64,000 bases of DNA from assembly GCF_033807575.1 (NCBI RefSeq), contig NC_084711.1, forward strand, positions 1,612,001-1,676,000. The letters are read 5' to 3'. This DNA is from Cydia pomonella (Eukaryota; Arthropoda; Insecta; Lepidoptera; Tortricidae). This document shows positions 43,926 through 54,844 of this stretch, in pieces (the first letter of the stretch is position 1; each line of letters opens with the position of its first letter). The notes beneath the pieces were generated by a model. It saw only the letters and a list, made by a program, of their open reading frames with translations. It did not search any database and had not been told where the DNA came from. The translations under genes and the position numbers were made by a program.

Positions 43926-44099
43926 CATACATAAGTGCAGACACCAACTCCGCCGTCACAGATATCAGATAAATTAGAATACCAGTTTCAAATTGGGATT
44001 TATGTCACGGTAAACAATAGGCTAGATACCGTTTATGCTAACATTTTCTGGGATTTGAATAGAACAGAGTGAGGGAGTATCAATATCAACGTCATATTT

Positions 44100-44640
44100 T
44101 CATGCTTAAGATATATAAGACATATGTTAGACCCATCCTAAAGTACGCTTTTCAAGTCTGGAGTTATTTCGTCAAAGATGTTGAGATGTTTGAGAAAATG
44201 CAACGTAGTTTCACAAAAATACCGAAACAACTAAAAAACATGTCTTATGAAGAAAGACTTAACGTGCTGAAGCTCACAACATTAAAAGATCTTCGAGAGC
44301 GCGGAGACCTGATTGAAACGTTTAAGATTCTGACGGGACACTACGATATAGACCAGTTTCAAGACCTGTGCAAGCGCAATAGTAACACCCGTCTGCGAGA
44401 CCACCAATATAAGTTAATATCTGAACTGTCTAAAAACAACCCCCGCAGACATTTTCTCAGCAACAGAGTGGTCAAAGCGTGGAACAAACTACCAGAAGAT
44501 GTGGTCTCAGCACTGAATGTCAATCAGTTTAAGAACAGACTAGACAAATACTTAACCAGCGCAAAGAATACATTTTAAGTGAAGATCACTCAGTTACAGG
44601 CAACTATCAATTGTTTCGACTGCCTGCCTGATTAATAAAA
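44100..44640 (+). mobile_element. CR1-like LINE C-terminal fragment
   Basis: The frame to 44578 reads KIYKTYVRPILKYAFQVWS, EMFEKMQRSFTKIPKQLKN, SYEERLNVLKLTTLKDLRER, GDLIETFKILTGHYDIDQF, SNRVVKAWNKLPEDVVSA and FKNRLDKYL. This is the thumb and C-terminal part of a CR1-group reverse transcriptase protein, unbroken over ~160 residues. Palm motifs are missing, so it is 5'-truncated. A short 3' untranslated part ends ATTAATAAAAATAAA. Confidence 0.8.
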
Positions 44641-44644
44641 ATAA

Positions 44645-45580
44645 AGTCTGTCATAAATGATGATATTGCCACATTTTGTAATGGCAAAATCCATATTAGT
44701 CGAACAGGTTTGTTTTGAGGATGATGATGAAATGACTTTATTGGGACCCATTTCATTAAAGCAAAGCGAAGGTCAGAAATGACAAAATCTGACAATCGTA
44801 CTCTACGCGCGACGCGCCCCTTAAACGGTACTTGATCGTCTTTTTTTCTGTTTATCGTCACGATCAATTTGAAGCCGTCTTGAGGTATGGAGAACAAGAA
44901 ACTAGCGATTTCGTCGATGAATTTGCATTTATATATATATGTACGCCGGCTGGAGTCGGGCTGCACCGGAGCGCATTTTCAAAGTGCCTTTAGATTATGT
45001 ATGGCGGAAGCGATGGAGTCCGCCGGAAGCTGGTCACGTCCGCGAGGAGCCGATCAGCCTACGACCGTAAAAATGTGAAATGCGCGCCGACTCCGCCCGT
45101 TCAGTGGGAATCGTACTATTTTTTCAACCAATCAAATGGTGCAATAATTCGAAGGAAAAAGGTCATAATTGGACAGTAATACAAAAGTCTCGGAGTTCTA
45201 TACTAATTTAGCTACACTTGAGAACAAATATCTAAATTTGTCAGACTCATGAATTCACCTCGTACCTATGTAAACACATTTCAAATATAAGTTATTTTTG
45301 TTACGGTTTATTTAATGTACATTTTAGCGATTGATCTCCTTTGATCAATAATACAGCAAAGTAACCACGTCATTACTTATCCATATCTTCATCATGCGAG
45401 TAATTTATCATTGCAGGAAAATGATAAATGATCGACATAACAACATCATCACTAAGTGGCTTTTTGATAATAATTTTTCGGTAGGTTATTTGTTAGTTAT
45501 AACAAAAAAAAAACATTCGATATCGTAGCTTTGCTGTAAATTGTCTCCTCTCCAAAGGATGCAATTTTACTGTACCTTGA
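44645..45580. other. Unassigned; GC-richer patch at 44945-45110
   Basis: No gene recognised. 44945-45110 is clearly more GC-rich (CGGAGCGCATTTTC, GCGCCGACTCCGCCCG) without motifs I know, possibly a repeat or a conserved non-coding patch. Confidence 0.35.
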
Positions 45581-45583
45581 AAT

Positions 45584-45612
45584 AGTAGATTGTTAACCAA
45601 GGGATGAAAGCA
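45584..45612 (+). repeat. TTGTTAACC motif, isolated copy
   Basis: AATAGTAGATTGTTAACCAA then GGGATGAAA, the start of the repeat family at 45890 and 52040, but the following DNA differs. Confidence 0.55.
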
Positions 45613-45720
45613 CACATTTCCGTCGACGTAGTTTGGCGCTCGAACGCAATGAGACCCCATCACGAAACGGACCCAACTCAGCATTATGCTAGTACATGTT
45701 CCGACATTTTTAAGAGAACT

Positions 45721-45742
45721 CCCCCCCCCCCCCCCCCCCCCC
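45721..45742 (+). repeat. C22 homopolymer
   Basis: Twenty-two uninterrupted C in an AT-rich region; likely length-variable and possibly mis-sized in assembly. Confidence 0.95.
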
Positions 45743-45889
45743 TCATAAACAAATGGTATATACTCACGCTTCTTTTTAAACTCAAATCTAATTTATTCAG
45801 CAAAATACCTAGTAAACACTTGCTAAGCGTAAATCCTAAATCCTAGGGGTGTAATGTACATTTCAAATAAGGTTTTTTTTTCTCACAAG

Positions 45890-46280
45890 TGTGATGAAAT
45901 AGTAGATTGTTAACTAAGGGATGAAATGGTGCATTTCACCCGAGTAAAAAACACAGTTTTTCATTTCGAATACGAGTAAAGTAAAATACATGTGTATTAA
46001 AAAAACATAACTGATATAAACTTTTATAGTATTTCTCGAGGGAACTTTCAATTAACTATTTAGGTAAAAGTGTTGTGATTTATGGAATGGGGAGTTAAAT
46101 ATCAGAATGGAAATTGTACAACAAATCCATTTAATATCAAATGTTAATTGTTTATCGTAATATAAAATAAATAGTAGGTACTGGGAAAGTAAAATGCTCT
46201 TGTGCAGAAACGTATAATTTTCTGCACACTTCCTAGAACAGCAACGACCCACTTTCAGAGCATGTGAAATTAAGAACATT
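45890..46280 (+). repeat. ~390-bp dispersed repeat, uninterrupted copy
   Basis: From GATTGTTAACTAAGGGATGA through TATAAACTTTTATAG, TTTCAATTAACTATTTAGG, ATCCATTTAATATC to CTTTCAGAGCATG. It parallels 52040-52490 along its whole length, but that copy carries a retroposon where this one does not. Non-coding. Confidence 0.75.
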
Positions 46281-46879
46281 GTGTATGCCACGGGCGATAC
46301 AGGAATTTACGAACTCGTGTGAATTAAGTCCTCGCCTTCAGCTTCGGGCTTCAATTTACACTATAAATTCTTGTTTACCGCCCTTAATACACAATGTACT
46401 ATTAGGCACATACTCCTTCCCCACGCCATTTTATTTGACATTTTCAGGCTGCAGCTTTTTAACATTTCCACGACAAAGTACCGTAATGACTACTTTCCTC
46501 TACACATAGGTTGTAAACAAGAGTGCAGTCTAGAAGCTCGCAACGGGCTTTTAAATGCCACAGTTCATGGCTTTTGTTGTAAACGCTTACCGAGGAACAG
46601 TCAAGCACATACCTACAAAATTCTAGCTAAAGAAATTTTAATGTATTTGTATTTTTAATTGGGTTGAATTTCATTCATTCAAAACGGAGTGTAAATCCTA
46701 ATGTTCATTGTAACAGATTTGTCATGGATTTCATCTATCAGTGTCTAAAGTGACATTTTTACTTTGGGCACTGAGAAATCATATCCAAATCAAATTCATA
46801 ACCTGTTTCGTATAGTTTTCTCTTCCGTGTTATACTTTAAAATTACAAAAAAGAGTATAAAGAGTGCACGTATTCACGA

Positions 46880-47041
46880 GCCGGCTGTATACACTCGTCG
46901 AAAGCTTCTCGCCGAGAGTCTCGACAAAAAGCCGACTCAACCAGAGAATGGCGAGACGAGACGAGTAAGAGCGAAACGAGAAGGGAGCAGTACACTCGTT
47001 ATTGGCCTGCCTCAGGGTCTCTCGACGAGTGTACAGCGGGC
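46880..47041. mobile_element. MITE-like inverted repeat, 'GCCCGCTGTACACTCGTCGA' type
   Basis: Left GCCGGCTGTATACACTCG and right CGAGTGTACAGCGGGC are imperfect complements 160 bp apart. The interior has repeated GAGACGAG motifs. Non-coding. Confidence 0.6.
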
Positions 47042-47096
47042 ATAATATATTGAATGATGTGATAATGAGTAAATGAAAATTCATTCATTCTACAAA

Positions 47097-47265
47097 AATC
47101 TCATTCCCCTGGCTATACATATTCGCAAATTTCCAGCAGTTGTCGCTTTATTAGCTACTCACTTTTGGTGACTGTGTAACCCGAACCAAGTTCCACCTGT
47201 AACCAATACTGCTGAGCGGAATCTCCTGGGAACTTGCGGTTATGTATAGCCAGGGTAATGAGATT
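47097..47265. mobile_element. MITE-like inverted repeat, 'AATCTCATTMCCCTGGCTAT' type
   Basis: AATCTCATTCCCCTGGCTAT (47097) and ATAGCCAGGGTAATGAGATT (to 47265) pair with one mismatch. Weaker pairing continues inward for about 20 bp. 169 bp, non-coding. Confidence 0.7.
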
Positions 47266-47874
47266 AATATAACAGACTCAAAACCGCAATGATGGTGCGT
47301 GTATATATGATCCAATAACGTTATTACATTACAGGTCAAAGTTACAAAGGACACAACGTTACTGAAATGGCACCTATTTTATAATTTTACAAATCCTAAG
47401 GTCTCAACTATACTGGTTACCTTAGTTTTGAACTTGCTTTTCCTCGGCAAGTGTTGAAAACAAGGTCAGGGCGGAGCGACCCGTATAGTTGGAGTTGAGG
47501 CTGACCCAATAATTTAAAAGGATTGTTTTGAACTGAAAGCCATTAGGCGATAGGCTTTTGTTTGTTTAGACCAACTGATATACCTACATACAATCAATTT
47601 GAATTAACATTATGCAAACTGGAATTTTATTTTCAAATTTATTGTTATTTTGAGACATCTGCGCCGTAGTTTTTAGTTTTTCTAAATATCTTTAAAATAT
47701 TTCAAGTCTGACTTGTGACCTATATAATTATTTCTCGTGCAGAGTGAGGCCACGGGCGCGTGTGATAAAGTAAGCGTCACGATTACGCGCGATAGAGTGA
47801 GAAAGATGCTTCGTCTTGTAATTGTCATGTCAAAAACACGCTCATCATACGCCAACAGATTAAATTGATTGATT

Positions 47875-48090
47875 GGTTGGCAGTCTTCAACTGTGCGTTT
47901 CTCCAGAAACTTCCTGCCTCGCACAGCTAGACTGTGGAATGAACTGTCGCCCGCGGTATTTCCGAACCGATACGATGTTGAAAGACGTCGACTGGCCAAC
48001 CCCCTGATGTTGCAGGTGTCAATGGATGATGGTAATTGCTTACTATCAGGGGATTCGTCTGCTCATTTGCTATATCATAAAAAACGGAAT
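47875..48090 (+). mobile_element. LINE C-terminus and 3' end (NFLPRT family), copy 1
   Basis: WQSSTVRFSRNFLPRTARLW and NELSPAVFPNRYDV, then a 3' part with TTGCAGGTGTCAATGGATG and GGGGATTCGTCTGCTCATTT. Two relatives lie at 48447 (minus) and 57692 (plus). It is the tail of a CR1/Jockey-like non-LTR protein; everything upstream is lost. Confidence 0.65.
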
Positions 48091-48446
48091 TACGCCGTGT
48101 ATTGCAACTACTTTATTAAGCTTACCAAATTACACCCAAAAACCAATATTCAACTATATATTTCATTAGTTTTACAGCCGCGGGAAAAAACTTCCAATAT
48201 GTTTCGCAGTTTCAGAACCCGATAAATGTAACCTTGAAAATATCAGCCTTATTGGCATTCCAGATACGACATCATAGAGACATTCTTGGAGTTCCCGGAG
48301 ACAATGCAAGTTAATTGGATTGTCAATAAAGCTTGCCTTTTGTGAAATTTCATAGAATAGTGCTACTGAGTTGCTGGGTTTCGGAGTAAAGGAAGAAGCA
48401 ATTTAATTATGATTTTAAGACTTGAATTATTCAGGTACCAGTGCAA

Positions 48447-48715
48447 ACGTTTAATATTTTATTTTATTTTTTTATGCAAACGAGCAGACGAGCCGCCTGA
48501 TGGGAAGCAGTCATCGCCGCCCATGGACATAAGCAACATCGGAGGAGCCACTTATGCGTTGCCAACCTTTGAGAACCCTAAAAACCTGCTTCTTGAAGAA
48601 CCCCATGTCATAGCGCAAGGGAAACACCTCAGAAGGTAGCTTATTCCACAACTTGCACGTTCTGGGAAAAAACGAGCGAGATGCCCGCTTGTTCTTGGTT
48701 TGCCACGTGTCGTGT
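48447..48715 (-). mobile_element. LINE C-terminus and 3' end (related family)
   Basis: The minus strand reads RASRSFFPRTCKLWNKLPSE, VFPLRYDMGFFKKQVFRVLK and SGSSDVAYVHGRR. An untranslated part follows with CCATCAGGCGGCTCGTCTGC and an A-rich tail (T-rich on plus at 48450-48475). A GTGTC short repeat at 48708-48724 abuts it. Confidence 0.65.
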
Positions 48716-48744
48716 CGTGTCGTGTTTAATATATATTTTATTAT

Positions 48745-48930
48745 TAAAAAAACAACGAAAAGGCGTCGTTAGCGAGTGATTTTCAACACTGCCAACGCAA
48801 AAAGACAAGTGTTATACGTTTGACGCCAATGTTTGTCTGTGGCATCATAGCTCTCAAACGGTTGGACCGATTTCGATGCGGTTTTTTTACGTGAAAGGGA
48901 GTTTCCTTGCGGTGCACGGTGCTTGTTAGC
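48745..48930. repeat. Dispersed repeat segment
   Basis: AGGCGTCGTTAGCGAGTG and CTCAAACGGTTGGACCGATT followed by TCGATGCGGTTTTTTT are phrases typical of abundant lepidopteran repeats. No second copy in this window confirms the limits. Confidence 0.35.
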
Positions 48931-49494
48931 TATGAGAAATAAAATAAAACGTTCAATTTGATGAGTATCAGCTCTTTTCCAAAGTTATTAAAGGCATTTG
49001 TTGGCATAATTGGGGTTTTTATAATTTTTAATTGAATAGTTATTACTAAACTGAAGGTCACGAGGATGGACTCCGGCTTACACTTATACGTTTTTTCCAA
49101 AATTAAGTAGTTACGAAATGTTTTTTGATAATTACCCGTAATTTTGTGGTGAAGGAAAAACGCAATCGCTAGTTTTCCCTCTGAGGCGGTAGTCAGATAT
49201 GTGCCTGAATAATTTCGTGCCATTAATTTTTGAGATAATAGTATGAATTTTATGAAATAATTTGTTTCGGCTCGGGCCCTAATTTGTTAAACAAGTCTTT
49301 GTTTATTTTATGCAGAGCAAAAAATATAAAATGCATCTATAGGTTGCCAACATTTAAGGCACTTAAAAAAATGTTTGTTACACTTAATAACATTAAAGAT
49401 ATGAATATGTTTGGGGCTTAGGGAGCCCGCATATACTTTTTCAAATTTTTATCCATTAAACTACAATAGATTTATTGGACAAGCGTACGCAAAT

Positions 49495-49625
49495 CGACCT
49501 AATCCCAAAGTACCTAAGCTCAATAAGATGTTGTGAATATTAGACGACGATAAGTATGTAAATACATAGAAAATATCCATAACGCAGGAACAAATATCTG
49601 TGATGAACATACAAAGAAATAAGCT
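49495..49625 (-). mobile_element. SINE remnant (19.4 kb type)
   Basis: AAGCTCAATAAGATGTTGTG, then AATACATAGAAAATATCCAT and ACGCAGGAACAAATATCTG parallel the SINE body on the minus strand; the head is lost. Confidence 0.6.
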
Positions 49626-49789
49626 GGGACCTCCTGCTAGGCAGCAACTTTACCTTTTCAGTAAAATGTTATAAAATTTGACAAACGGCGACTACCTTAT
49701 CCACTACCCCACCATCTCTATCCGCACATTGTTAGGTACTTGTACTTTTACGATCCGGATATAAAACCCCACCGTACGAGTACCGTACA

Positions 49790-49890
49790 TCCAGACACGC
49801 GTCAAAGACGAGCCGGTGACGCGTCAAAATGACGCGCCGACGCGTGACGCCCGCTAACGCAGTGACGCAAAACGACGTATGACGCCTTTG
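49790..49890. repeat. TGACGC-rich cluster
   Basis: At least eight GACGC or GCGTC words in about 95 bp (CAGACACGCGTCAAAGAC, GTGACGCGTCAAAATGAC, GACGCGTGACGCCCGC, AGTGACGCAAAACGACG). No fixed period. It could be a degenerate minisatellite or a bZIP-type binding cluster. Confidence 0.45.
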
Positions 49891-50149
49891 ATGTTGTAAA
49901 ATTTGAAGTGGAAATTTTAGTTAGGGACGGATATGGGATGTGGGCATTCCGGGAGAGTTGGGGGGAATTAATGGTATTGTTTCTTTTCTCACGCACGTGC
50001 TTACTGTACCTAAAATATGAATTGTTGAACTTATATAGTTATAAATCGTTTACATCAGCTCTTTGTTAGCTGTGGAATGAGCCCTCTCGTGGAAAGGATA
50101 CTAGAAAATATATGATTTTGCACCAACTACAACTTATCTGCTTTGCCCA

Positions 50150-50242
50150 GAGGTTGACTAAGTAGTAGAAAGTGCCTTATGGCATTAAGTTCGCCTTTTG
50201 TGCGATGTGTATTTCTTTGTGCAATAAATATTAAATAAGTAA
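50150..50242 (+). mobile_element. LINE 3' end ('GGCATTAAGT' family)
   Basis: GGTTGACTAAGTAGTAGAAA, GCCTTATGGCATTAAGTTCG and GTGCAATAAATATTAAATAA match, complemented, the retroposon inserted at 52180-52295. Confidence 0.6.
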
Positions 50243-50503
50243 TATGGGGTAATACAAAAAAGGAGCGTACAAGTTTCAAAAGTAAAAAAATTACACAATT
50301 TGGATTATTTTCTTTCCTAATAACTATGTGCATAGTATTATATGTGCTAAGTGTAAAATTTAACACGCGATTTTTGGCTAAATATGTATTGCTATTTAAC
50401 AGTAATATACACTATTTTGTATACCACATTTATCGCTATAAAGTATTTCAATTATAATTGCCCTTCACCAAAAAGCAACTGGTATCTATCCGATATTTCT
50501 TAA

Positions 50504-50935
50504 GAGGCTGTCAATACCTAAAGCGCGCACACTGTCTATTTGTATCGGAGTAAATGAGATAGCACTGTCGCATGTTACTGGGCCTGGGCAAGGGAATATT
50601 AAGAAAAATATTTAAATAAAAAAAGTGGATTATTAGTGTAATAATTAACTCGACCAAGGTTTAGATATAAATGTTTTGAAATTGTGATTTTAATTGCAGA
50701 CCCATAAGTCAAAACAATAAAGACATAAAACCGTTTAATTGTGATTTTAAGAGCAATCTTTGCAATTATTTTCTATCGAGCCGATTTCGTTCAATCATGT
50801 ATCGAGTACGACCACGGTCTTTGAAATATAATTAATATGAACATATATTTTTCTTACTTGACTAAAACAGATAGTCTTTCTTAAAAAACTGTTTAACTAA
50901 CATCAATTTCAAGGACATTGGGTGTTGACAGCCTC
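50504..50935. mobile_element. TTAA-flanked MITE
   Basis: 432 bp bounded by TTAA at 50500-50503 and 50936-50939. The ends begin GAGGCTGTCAAYACC in inverted orientation (about 16 bp). TTAA target and short terminal repeats fit a piggyBac-type non-autonomous element. The interior is AT-rich and non-coding. Confidence 0.7.
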
Positions 50936-50999
50936 TTAAATGACACGGAGCGGCAACCACATTTCAAAAACTCACGCGCATAAGAATTGCGACAAACTT

Positions 51000-51157
51000 A
51001 TATATAAATAACAAATCAAGTAGGAATTATTAAATTTCTTAGTAAGCCTCACGAAAGGCCTACTAGAATTCTGAATTACTAGAATGATGTGTATTATATG
51101 AATATCAAATTAAGTTGGGATTATTTAAATTCTAGTAAGCCTCACGAGTGGGTTATC
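51000..51157 (+). repeat. ~94-bp imperfect tandem repeat
   Basis: ATAACAAATCAAGTAGGAAT... and ATATCAAATTAAGTTGGGAT... each lead to AGTAAGCCTCACGA. About 1.7 copies. Confidence 0.6.
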
Positions 51158-51565
51158 CCAACTTAGCATCTTCATCTTATTCGTTTCTATTTTTCTACGC
51201 TCTAAGTGCATGCCCCTACTCAAATAATGCCAAAGCAGTTTTGCGATGCGCTGTAAATATAGCTTTTAAATGTATCCACAATGAGGTCAATCGGTAACGT
51301 TAAAATGGGTTAATTTCGAGATACCGTTACCCAGAAACCTCAAGACCTCCGGAAGCCACACGCTTCACCGATCGGCTGCTGCTTCAATTAATACAATTAA
51401 ACACTGTATTACTAATAAATTAATTGAATTTCAATGCTGGACTAAATTTAACGAGTGCGGTTTAATGTCTGAATGATCATCGAACAGTCAATTTAATAAA
51501 AGGTGGTTATAATTATGTGAAAGCTGTGAAAGTTTGTGTATATTATAATGTATCGTCGTATAGTA

Positions 51566-51631
51566 CTGTTGAGTTCATAAATATGTATATTGCAGTAAGG
51601 TGAAAAACTTCAATACTTATCAAGTCGACTG
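51566..51631. mobile_element. Decayed TA-flanked MITE (8.7 kb type)
   Basis: CTGTTGAGTTCATAAATATG starts it and AAGTCGACTG ends it, with TA on both sides. Shorter and more diverged than the 8701-8790 copy. Confidence 0.5.
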
Positions 51632-51633
51632 TA

Positions 51634-51875
51634 GTTACAACACAAGCCTCATTGAGCTTGCTGTGCAACTAGGTCGAACTGTGTAAAATTATCCTATAAT
51701 ATGATTATATTTATAAGGTGGGCCAAAATGGTGACTGGAGCACCATAGACGGTGCAGGACGGGGACGACTTGGACGCATTCTATCCAAAATAGTGGGAAA
51801 ATGCCAATGATAGGGTCGAGTGGAGAAAACGAGAGGAGGCCTTTGTCCAACAGTGGACCACTGAAGAAGGCTAAC
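51634..51875 (+). mobile_element. SINE tail joined to LINE C-terminal remnant
   Basis: ACAACACAAGCCTCATTGAG (51640) is SINE tail. From 51718 a LINE remnant follows: DRVEWRKREEAFVQQWTT near 51819-51872, the typical end of several lepidopteran LINE proteins. Upstream homology (GGTGGGCCAAAATGG) parallels 960-975. Confidence 0.5.
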
Positions 51876-52039
51876 AAAAAAATACTACCCTGCAATCCTT
51901 AAATCGTTTAAAAATAAATCTTGAAATCATTGTCCGTGTATGTACCTTAAATCGTTCAAAAGGGCGCCCTACATGAGAAGGAATAAAACAAATAGGTACT
52001 TACTCACATTCACGAATAAAGCCAAATGTCAATATATCA

Positions 52040-52495
52040 ATAGTAGATTGTTAACCAAGGGATGAAATGGTGCCTTTCACTAGAGTTAGACACTCTCTCG
52101 TACTTTTTATTTCGAATATAAGGAAGGTATATAGAATACGCGTGCATTTAAAAAAGCAGGACTGAATATAAACTTTTATTTATTTATTTATTTAATCTTT
52201 ATTGCACAATACATGAAGGTACAAATGGCGGACTTAATGCCTTACGGCATTCTCTACCAGTCAACCAATCTTTATATTTATATTTCTTAACTTTTTATAA
52301 ACTTTTATATTTCTTTCAATTGACAATTTAGGTAAAAGTATGTAAAGTTAAACATCAGAATGGATTTTGTACAATAAATCCATTTCAAACCCAAATTTTA
52401 ATTGCTTATCGTAATAAAAAGAAAAAAAACGTTCACTTTCTGCACACATCATAGAATAACAATGACCACACTTTCAGAGCATGAAAAATGAAAAA
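52040..52495 (+). repeat. Dispersed repeat, copy interrupted by a retroposon
   Basis: Same sequence order as 45890-46280: GATTGTTAACCAAGGGATGA at the start, TATAAACTTTTAT in the middle, AATCCATTTCAAACCC and CTTTCAGAGCATG later. The middle is split by 52180-52295. Confidence 0.75.
52180..52295 (-). mobile_element. Short retroposon with 13-bp target duplication
   Basis: Flanked by TATAAACTTTTAT at 52167-52179 and 52296-52308. The plus strand starts (TTTA)n, then ATCTTTATTGCACAATACAT and ATGCCTTACGGCATTCTCTA, i.e. a minus-strand LINE 3' end with its short-repeat tail, related to 50150-50242. The paralogous site near 46017-46032 is empty. Confidence 0.85.
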
Positions 52496-52499
52496 AGAA

Positions 52500-53030
52500 T
52501 TCTCGATCCTTAAATAATTTCGCTAGCGACTTGTAGAAACCTTTTTATATAAAGTTAAGTTAATACGGCCGAGACCAATCTGAAGTAACCATGGCAACAA
52601 GGTCCAAGAAACATTTTGACTGACCCACTTGCTCCACTCAAGACAATTACCTTCACAATACACATGTAATCACGTACCAACCACAAACACAATTATACAG
52701 GGTGTTTGTCGTTGGAGCTAATCTCTGAAACCGACGCCTTGGCTAACCACCCCTAAACATAAACTGTGAGCAAATAGCGTATGATACTGACATTACTGAC
52801 CCCCGGAGTCTAAGACTCGTAAACATGTCGACTTTATGTGGATGCAGTAAGGTTCAATGTGTATGTTACGTAGAACAGAATTAATGATTACTGTTATTGC
52901 ACCAGTTTTGATACTAGGACACGTTCGAGAGTTAACTTAATATTGATACGAGTACATAGTGACTTTCACATCAATATTATTAATAACCACTGTTTATACT
53001 AATCGAAAATTTCACAACCCGTGCATATTT
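52500..53030. other. Unassigned DNA
   Basis: No gene. ACAGGGTGTTTGTCGTTGGA at 52695 may start a repeat, but no partner copy lies in the window. Confidence 0.35.
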
Positions 53031-53034
53031 GCAA

Positions 53035-53470
53035 CAGCTTCGTAGCCTATAAGTAGTCGGTAGGGACCTTGTCTACGAAGCAGAAGGACCCGGGTTCAAA
53101 TCCTGGTAAAGGCATTAATTTGTGTGTTTATCACAGATGTTTATTCCTGAATTATGGATGTTTTCAACGTTTTTAAGCATTTATCCTTAACATGTTACCA
53201 AATCAAGGAGGAATCGCTCACCTAGGAGGAATCGCTGACTCCCGAGTCACAGGCTTAGACCTAGTTGGGGAGAAAGAGGCTCAACCCCACTACCTAAATG
53301 TGTTACAAACCTAATACACCTGTCTTACTCATAAATTTTACACTACGAATTGTAATGTAAGGTTTAAAGCAATAAAGATTTATTATTATTTTAAAAAATA
53401 TATATATACATAATATATATCGTCGCACTCACTACACAAGCCTTTTGGGGTTTCTAGCCCTCCTAGCATA
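53035..53470 (+). mobile_element. SINE (19.4 kb type) split by another retroposon
   Basis: The SINE head and body occupy 53035-53185 (B box in CGGGTTCAAATCC at 53091-53103; A box decayed). The tail resumes at about 53390 (ATATATATCGTCGCACTCAC, ACACAAGCCTTTTGGGG). The DNA at 53186-53389 is foreign. Confidence 0.65.
53186..53389 (+). mobile_element. Retroposon 3' end inside the SINE
   Basis: Contains two GGAGGAATCGCT words and ends AAAGCAATAAAGATTTATTA followed by TTATTTTAAAAAA, a LINE-type 3' end with polyadenylation signal and A-rich tail. Confidence 0.5.
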
Positions 53471-53474
53471 GCTA

Positions 53475-54840
53475 TTCTACTATGTAGCAAATTTTATCGA
53501 AATCGTTAGAAACGTTTCCGAGATCCGATATATTAAGGACTTCTATTTAATTAAAATCCTTCGTCTATATCACTAGCTATTTCATACTAAAATAATTCTA
53601 GAAGCCTAAGCCTTTTAAAATGTTGGTTCCCGTCTGCCCCTGCAAATATCTAGTTTTCGTGTGTTCTTTGCCCTTGATTTTAAGTTAGCCCTCGTTTAAG
53701 CTATGAATCTTTGTGTAATCATCCTGACAGATATATAGTTTAAACCCTAATCACATTTAGTCGTATGCTTGAGTGAACCTGTGTTACTTCCACGCTGACT
53801 GACGTCCCTCTTGACTAGCCCACTTTAAAGTCAAACCAACGTTATCATCAAATTATCCTTGATTATCTGCGTTCCGGATGAAACAAATATTCTGTCAACT
53901 AACTACATATTACATTAATTAACGAAATTTCTGTCTGTTACTCAGAACTGAAATGGACGTGGAAATAAAATTAAATGTATAATAGTAATGTAGTGCCAGT
54001 TCAGACTTATTTCAATTTAAAACCACCTCATCATTAGCAAAACCGTAACAAACTACCTCAACGGCATCTGCCCGCGTACAATGGAACGCTCCCGGCGCAC
54101 AAACAAGGTACTACACACGTAGCATCCGAGCGAAATCATAAACTCACTGCACAAAACACGAATAATAACAGAGTACTCTATAGCGGAAAACGGAACGTAC
54201 CGAGCAGACTCAGCAAAAGAACCCAATATTACGTTCTGTACTGCTTTTAATAATGTTAACCATACGCAAACGAGGCAAAACTAAAAAAGTGCCATGGACA
54301 AAACGAAAAGTTTGAAATTGGAACAGACCGTGTTTTAATTTCGTATGCAATCGTTTGTAGTAAAGGTTCGTGAGGGCGTAATATATTAAAAAATTTGTTG
54401 AAGAGTGATATGTTGTTATGCTAATAAGGAGGTTTTGGTGAAGTTTCGTTTTCCTTTTTCCCGCTAATCCACTCAGGTCAAATGTCTATTATAATAAAGG
54501 GAGCAGATGTTGTTTAATAATTTGTTTTCAAGTATAATTTCCATAATGAATGGTGAAGTATTTTCGGCGTTGCAGTATGAAATAGGTCAACGTAATAATT
54601 TCAAAGAGGTTTAAAATTATTTTAAAAGCCGCAGCGCTAGTCAGTCTCTATGGGAGTGACGTTTTCATATAATTCGCTAGGTATGTATTGCAAGTTCGCT
54701 GCCGGGTCGTTAATCACGACAACTTTAGCGGGGCGTGTTCGCCACCGACCTAAACAAGACTCAGCCTAATTAATGCAGGGAATTATTATGTTCTACTATG
54801 TTTAGAAGCTTCGAGCACGTAAGTTAAGAGCTGTTTATGA
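53475..54840. other. Unassigned AT-rich DNA
   Basis: About 1.4 kb without recognised gene or repeat. Confidence 0.4.
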
Positions 54841-54844
54841 CGTG

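Noticed and set aside
47400..47505. Weak inverted repeat (CTCAACTATACTGG against TATAGTTGGAGTTGAG)
   Set aside because: Arms too short and mismatched to separate from chance.
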